Shown here piece after piece: positions 60,156 through 64,000 of a DNA stretch of 64,000 bases. Location of the stretch: contig NZ_JACCAC010000001.1 of the NCBI RefSeq assembly GCF_013409425.1, positions 248,001 to 312,000 on the forward strand. Reading direction: 5' to 3'. Source of the DNA: Nocardioides perillae (GTDB lineage: Bacteria; Actinomycetota; Actinomycetes; Propionibacteriales; Nocardioidaceae). Position numbers and translations under genes: made by a program. How positions within the stretch are numbered: position 1 is the stretch's first letter; every line of letters starts with the position of its first letter. The notes below the pieces were generated by a model, which worked only from the letters and a program-made list of their open reading frames with translations, made no database searches and was not told where the DNA came from.

Positions 60156-61294
60156 GCCGCCACCTCCTCGCCGGTGCGCACGGCGTGCAGCAGCTCGGCG
60201 ACGGCGCGGGCGAGCGGCCCGCGACCCCGGTGCACGGGCCCTAGCCCCAGGTCGACGGCCTCGTCGAGCCCCCGCGCGTGCGGCAGCACGCCGAGCACGG
60301 GGCGACGCACCACCCGGCCCACCGCCGCGGGGTCACCGCGTCCGCGGACGACCAGGCCGACGGGCGCGTCGGCCGGGAGCCGTGCGCACGTGCGAGCCGT
60401 CCCCGCGACACCGGCGACCGTCGGGGCGCAGACGACCAGGAGCCGGTCGCAGCGCGCGACCACCTCGTCCAGCAGCGCGCCGGGCGCACGCGGCAGGTCG
60501 ACCACCACCCACCGGTGACTGCGGCCCGCGGCCGCGAGCGCCTCGCGGGCCGCTGCCGGCGTCACCACCGTGGCGACGCCCGGCAGCCACGTCAGCACGC
60601 CCACCCCGCGCACCCGCGGCAGGGCGGTGGCGAAGGCCCGACCGGACAACCGCCCCGAGGCCGCCCCCAGGGCGTCCCACCGCACCCCCTCGGTGTCCTC
60701 GAGCCCGACCACCCGGTCGACGCCGGGACCGAGCGGGTCGAGGTCGACCAGCGCCGCCGTGCCGGTGCGGGCCCCCACCTCGGCGAGGGCGCACGCGGTC
60801 GTGGTCGCCCCCGCTCCGCCCGAACCGCCCAGCACCCCGACCACCGTCCCGCGCCCCGGCGACGGGTCCGCGGCGTCGGCGAGGAGGTCGACGAGCCACG
60901 CCTCGGCGTCCGGCAGCCCCAGCACCTGCTGCGCCCCGACCGCCACTGCGTCGCGGAACCACCCGTCCGCCACCGGCGCCCACCCCACGACCAGCACGTC
61001 GTCGCGACGCGCCGGCGCCCGCGCCGCGACGACCGCGGCGAGGTCGTGGCCGACCAGCACGAGCGGTGCCCGCGCCCACGCCAGCAGCGCGGCGCCGGCC
61101 TCGGCGACGACCTCCGGCACCGCACCCGCCGCGGCGGCGAGCCTCGACAGCTCCTCGCGCAGCGCGGGGTCGGCCGTCACCACGAGCGGCCGGCCGGGCG
61201 CGCCCGCAGCAGCAGGCGACGGGCGGGCACCAGGGCGGGCACCAGGGCGGACAGCGGTGCGGACGTCGGTGCGGACGTCGGTGGACTCGGTCAT
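60152..61294 (-). CDS. CpaE/Ssd-like MinD-family protein of the pilus locus
   Basis: 380 residues, first gene of the main tad segment; homologous in position and type to mycobacterial Rv3660c (septum site determining protein). An N-terminal receiver-like region (about 40-140) precedes a ParA/MinD-type domain starting GVLGGSGGAGATTTACALAE (about 152-171). The deviant Walker A lacks the P-loop Lys (GGAGATT versus GGVGKTT), so ATP hydrolysis is doubtful. The N-terminus has a short tandem duplication (DVRTDVRT, PGARPGAR). ATG 61294. Confidence 0.85.
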   Translation of the reverse strand: MTESTDVRTDVRTAVRPGARPGARPSPAAAGAPGRPLVVTADPALREELSRLAAAAGAVPEVVAEAGAALLAWARAPLVLVGHDLAAVVAARAPARRDDVLVVGWAPVADGWFRDAVAVGAQQVLGLPDAEAWLVDLLADAADPSPGRGTVVGVLGGSGGAGATTTACALAEVGARTGTAALVDLDPLGPGVDRVVGLEDTEGVRWDALGAASGRLSGRAFATALPRVRGVGVLTWLPGVATVVTPAAAREALAAAGRSHRWVVVDLPRAPGALLDEVVARCDRLLVVCAPTVAGVAGTARTCARLPADAPVGLVVRGRGDPAAVGRVVRRPVLGVLPHARGLDEAVDLGLGPVHRGRGPLARAVAELLHAVRTGEEVAA

Positions 61295-61443
61295 GACGGC
61301 GAGACTGCCCCTGCCCCACGGCGTACGACGGGGCGCGCGACGCGCCTGTGGACGGCCGCTCCGCCCGGACCGCCTGTGGACGCCCGGTGGCCCACCCGCG
61401 CGACCGGCGGCCCGGCCACCCTGCGCCTCCCTATGCTGGGGAC

Positions 61444-62247
61444 GTGCCCGTGCAGCCGACCGCGGCGTTCTTCGACCTCGACAAGACGATCATCGCCAAG
61501 TCGAGCACGCTCGCCTTCAGCCGGCCCTTCCAGGCAGGCGGGCTGATCTCGCGGCGCGCGGTGCTGCGCTCGGCCTACGCGCAGTTCGTCTACCTCGTGG
61601 GCGGCGCCGACCACGACCAGATGGAGAAGATGCGGCTGTTCATGTCGCAGCTGTGCGCCGGCTGGGACGTCGCGACGGTCCGCGAGATCGTCGCGGAGAC
61701 CTTGCACCACGTCGTGGAGCCGCTGGTCTACGAGGAGGCGGTGGGCCTCGTCGACGAGCACCAGCTGCACGGCCGCGACGTCGTCATCGTCTCGACCTCG
61801 GGCACCGAGGTCGTCGAGCCGATCGGGGCCATGCTGGGCGCCGACCACGTGGTGGCGACCCGCCTGGAGATCGTCGACGGCCGCTACACCGGCGAGATCG
61901 AGTACTACGCCTACGCCGAGGAGAAGGCCAACGCCGTGCGCGCGCTGGCCGAGGAGCGGGGCTACGACCTGGCCGAGTGCTACGCCTACAGCGACTCGAT
62001 CACCGACCTGCCGATGCTCGAGGCGGTCGGCCACCCTCACGCGGTCAACCCCGACCGCGAGCTGCGCCGGGCGGCGCTCGAGCGCGGCTGGCCGGTGCTC
62101 GTCTTCACCCGGCCGGTGGCGCTGCGCCCACGGGTGCCGCTCCCTCCGGCACGCCCGACCCTCGCCGCGCTCGCCGTCGGCGGGGCGGTCGCCGCGGGCG
62201 GCTGGTGGTGGAGCGCGCGGCGTCGCGACACGCCCGGGAGCGGGTAG
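61444..62247 (+). CDS. HAD-superfamily subfamily IB hydrolase
   Basis: 267-residue phosphatase with motif I FFDLDKTII (nucleophile Asp, about 9-17), motif II STSG, and motif III/IV SDSITDLPML. Same class as SerB-like and lysophospholipid-phosphatase HADs and syntenic with mycobacterial Rv3661. A C-terminal hydrophobic segment (LAALAVGGAVAAGGWWW) may anchor it to the membrane. GTG 61444; GTG 61450 is an alternative. Confidence 0.9.
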   Translation: MPVQPTAAFFDLDKTIIAKSSTLAFSRPFQAGGLISRRAVLRSAYAQFVYLVGGADHDQMEKMRLFMSQLCAGWDVATVREIVAETLHHVVEPLVYEEAVGLVDEHQLHGRDVVIVSTSGTEVVEPIGAMLGADHVVATRLEIVDGRYTGEIEYYAYAEEKANAVRALAEERGYDLAECYAYSDSITDLPMLEAVGHPHAVNPDRELRRAALERGWPVLVFTRPVALRPRVPLPPARPTLAALAVGGAVAAGGWWWSARRRDTPGSG

Positions 62248-62265
62248 CACGCCGACGTCAAGGGG

Positions 62266-62294
62266 TTGCGCGGGGGGCCGGGCAGGCGTACACA
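62266..62294 (+). promoter_or_regulatory. promoter of the candidate small RNA
   Basis: TTGCGC (62266-62271) and TACACA (62289-62294) separated by exactly 17 bp, directing transcription from about 62301. The -10 lacks the usual last T. There is no ORF start downstream on this strand. Confidence 0.5.
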
Positions 62295-62300
62295 GGAAGC

Positions 62301-62475
62301 ACAACTCCAGACCCGCACACGAGCCGAGTACCCACGCGGCGATCCACCCTTCGAGAGGGCGCTGGCCCACCGGGACACTCCCGGGGCAGCAACTGCGAGT
62401 GCACGCTTGGTAGCCCAGGTCTCGTGTGTCAGCGGCGGCACCCGATGCGCTCGGGTGCCGCTCGCTTGTGCGAGG
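62301..62475 (+). ncRNA. candidate structured small RNA between HAD and Rv3662c-like genes
   Basis: About 170 nt with no plausible ORF but clear secondary structure. A long-range 9-bp closing stem pairs 62315-62323 with 62421-62429 (core ACACGAG/CTCGTGT) and encloses about 97 nt holding two small hairpins, CCCT-TCGAG-AGGG (62347-62359) and CCGGG-ACACT-CCCGG (62370-62384). An intrinsic-type terminator follows. In mycobacteria the Ms1/MTS2823 RNA, which binds RNA polymerase core, is encoded at this same position between Rv3661 and Rv3662c. Identity with Ms1 is inference from synteny and closed-stem shape only. Confidence 0.55.
62435..62461 (+). terminator. terminator of the candidate small RNA
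   Basis: Stem of 11 bp (62435-62445 with 62451-62461, loop TGCGC), followed by a second small hairpin CTCGC-TTGT-GCGAG at 62461-62474. It also faces the convergent hypothetical gene. Confidence 0.65.
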
Positions 62476-62484
62476 GTCCCGGGG

Positions 62485-63222
62485 TCAGTCGGTGGCCGTG
62501 CGCCGCAGCGGGCTCGCCTCCGCGGCAGCCGCGTAGGCCTCCGCGGCGTAGAGCAGCCAGGAGTGCACGCCCGCGTCGCCGCCGTCGCGGAAGCCGCGCA
62601 GGTTGGACTCGTAGGCCGCGCGCAGCGCGAGGTGCCCGGCCTCGGGCACGACCAGCGACTTCTCGTCGACGCCGCGCGCGACCAGCACCAGCCGCTCGGC
62701 CGCGCGTGCCACCAGCCCGTTGTGGGAGGCGAAGGGGGCCGCGGTCGCGACCTCGGCGTGCACGACGGCGGCGACCAGCATCGCCGGCGCCTGGGTGGTG
62801 GCGGTCACCAGCTGCGCCACCTGCCGCAGGACCCCGGCCGCGTCGGCGTCGCGCGGGCGACCGAGCCGGTCGGCGGGCAGGGAGCGGGCGCCCACGACCG
62901 TGTGCAGCTGGGCGAGCGCCTGCAGCGGCGAGCGCAGCAGCGTGGGGGCCTGGCCGAGCAGCACCGAGGAGAGCCGCACCGCGTCCGCGGCCACCTCGTC
63001 ACCCTCACCCGCGCGGACCTGCGCCAGCGACGAGCCCGACCCCTCGAGCACCGCGCTCGCGTGCGCGCCGCGCAGCAGCGACTCGGCCGTGGTCTCGGGG
63101 GAGGTGCGCCGCAGCCCGCGGTCGCGCAGCACGACGTCGACGCCGTCGCGCGCCGCGGCGTACGCCGAGGGCACGCCCTCGAGCCGGGCGAGCGCGTCGA
63201 GCACGGCGGCGGGGTCGCTCAT
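62485..63222 (-). CDS. conserved hypothetical protein, Rv3662c-like
   Basis: 245 residues, mostly alpha-helical, Ala-rich. Traits include AESLLRGAHASAVLEGSGSSLAQVRAG, resembling the N-terminal region of Fic-associated proteins, and APFASHNGLVARAAERLVLVARG with a single His. It lacks the full Fic HPFx(D/E)GNGR motif, so AMP transfer is not claimed. ATG 63222. Convergent with the small RNA and divergent from the next gene. Confidence 0.7.
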   Translation of the reverse strand: MSDPAAVLDALARLEGVPSAYAAARDGVDVVLRDRGLRRTSPETTAESLLRGAHASAVLEGSGSSLAQVRAGEGDEVAADAVRLSSVLLGQAPTLLRSPLQALAQLHTVVGARSLPADRLGRPRDADAAGVLRQVAQLVTATTQAPAMLVAAVVHAEVATAAPFASHNGLVARAAERLVLVARGVDEKSLVVPEAGHLALRAAYESNLRGFRDGGDAGVHSWLLYAAEAYAAAAEASPLRRTATD

Positions 63223-63266
63223 GGGCAGCAGGCTAGGCGAGCCCCGCGCCGGTAGGGTCGGGCGGG

Positions 63267-64000
63267 ATGGAGCCCCGCGCGCCCGAGTCCTCGCCCTACC
63301 CCGCCGACGCCGTCGTCTGGCTGGCCGGCGACCCCGCGGTCGACGGCGCCCGCACCGTGCTCGTGCTGGGCGACCCGGCGCCCGACGCCGACCTGGTCGC
63401 CGCCCTCGCCGACCTCGGCCACGACGTGCGCACGAGCGACGGCGCCACGACGCTGCCCGACGACGCCGTCGACGTGGTGGTCGCCGCGCACGCGCTGCCC
63501 GCCGACCTCGAGGAGGCCGCGCGCGTGCTGCGGCCCGGCGGCCACGTCGCCTTCGCCGTGCCCGGGCGCGACCCGCGCATCCCGTGGGCACGCAAGCTCG
63601 ACCGCGCGCTCGGCGTCGAGACGCCCACCGGCACCGCGGCCTTCGAGCAGCACGCCGGCGCGCTGGTGGCGCACGCCGGCTTCGGGGTGGTCGAGGAGCA
63701 CACCGCGCGCAGCTGGCAGCAGGTCGACCGCGCACGCCTGCTCGCGCTGGGCGCGCGCATCCCCGAGGTGGCCGCGCTCGACGACGACGAGCGCGAGCGG
63801 CGCCTGGCCGCCGCGGCCGAGCTCTACGACGGCTACGGCCGGGGCCACGACGGCATGCAGCTGCCGTGGCTGACCCGGTGCTACCGCGCACCGGTGCGCG
63901 CCGAGCGCCGCGACGACGGCGTCGCGTCCGGCGCCGGCCACGCCGACGGGGCCACGGGACGCGAGAGCGGCGACGCCGCGCGCCACGAGGTGGTCACCGG
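63267..64000 (+). CDS. SAM-dependent methyltransferase-like protein, cut by window edge
   Basis: ATG 63267 opens a frame of at least 244 codons that runs off the window. VLVLGDPAPDADLVAALADLG is a degenerate motif I, DAVDVVVAAHAL motif II-like and EEAARVLRPGGHVAFAVPG the typical post-motif of class I methyltransferases. Glycines of the SAM loop are partly replaced (LGDPAPD), so activity is uncertain. Gene direction divergent from the Rv3662c-like gene with 44 bp between. Confidence 0.65.
   Translation, partial: MEPRAPESSPYPADAVVWLAGDPAVDGARTVLVLGDPAPDADLVAALADLGHDVRTSDGATTLPDDAVDVVVAAHALPADLEEAARVLRPGGHVAFAVPGRDPRIPWARKLDRALGVETPTGTAAFEQHAGALVAHAGFGVVEEHTARSWQQVDRARLLALGARIPEVAALDDDERERRLAAAAELYDGYGRGHDGMQLPWLTRCYRAPVRAERRDDGVASGAGHADGATGRESGDAARHEVVT

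Noticed and set aside
62301..62475. tmRNA, SRP RNA or 6C RNA
   Set aside because: No tRNA-like ends or tag frame, no SRP apical GGAA domain, and no C6 loops as required for 6C; left as an unassigned structured RNA.

Overview
This window is a high-GC (about 72 percent by eye) actinobacterial chromosome segment. Gene order, GTG-rich starts, pervasive 4-bp start/stop overlaps and protein similarity suggest a Nocardioides-like member of Propionibacteriales. No rRNA, IS element, phage module or CRISPR array is visible. One tRNA gene (Thr, CGT) lies at 35809-35881.

Layout. 1-6.4 kb: a minus-strand resorcinol/hydroxyquinol-type aromatic operon (FAD phenol hydroxylase, maleylacetate reductase, hydroxyquinol dioxygenase cut by the window edge) with an AraC regulator and a DHA2-type exporter. 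6.7-12.2 kb: a lipoprotein, a membrane protein, a LysR regulator divergent from fprA with a clear operator between them, a ruined TetR/MFS pair and an SGNH hydrolase. 12.2-20.8 kb: a compact phenylacetate module, paaZ divergent from paaABCDEKI, closed by a strong bidirectional terminator and a convergent TetR (PaaR-like) gene. 20.8-22 kb: two gene stumps (LamG secreted protein and araA) fused by deletion. 22-31.5 kb: an assimilatory nitrate operon narK, nasA, FAD/BFD electron-transfer protein, nirB, nirD and the NnaR-type regulator. 31.7-33.5 kb: stumps of four genes (EamA transporter, SpoIIE/HATPase regulator, aldehyde dehydrogenase, LysR). 33.5-35.8 kb: a compositionally different islet ending at the tRNA-Thr 3' end. 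36-46 kb: a LysR gene, a secreted tripeptidyl-aminopeptidase-like hydrolase, then holB, tmk and topA, a hypothetical gene and a methyltransferase. 46-53.6 kb: a secreted Ig-repeat protein, the proton-pumping pyrophosphatase hppA, a STAS anti-sigma antagonist and a DUF1998 helicase. 53.6-61.3 kb: a tad (Flp) pilus locus split by an oppositely oriented, frameshifted chemoreceptor. 61.4-64 kb: a HAD phosphatase, a candidate structured small RNA, a conserved hypothetical and a truncated methyltransferase. From topA to the end the order resembles the mycobacterial Rv3644c-Rv3662c neighbourhood.

How it works together. The intact parts describe a soil-type heterotroph that degrades phenolics through hydroxyquinol and phenylacetate through ring-epoxide CoA chemistry, assimilates nitrate, and carries a surface pilus. 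The most unusual property is the density of deletion scars: at least three places where truncated genes abut directly, plus frameshifts in G/C runs. Either recent gene loss or assembly error must be excluded. The other points most worth following are the candidate RNA at 62.3 kb, paired palindromes at 46.2 kb, CRP-like and GlnR-like boxes, and an over-represented 10-bp palindrome.
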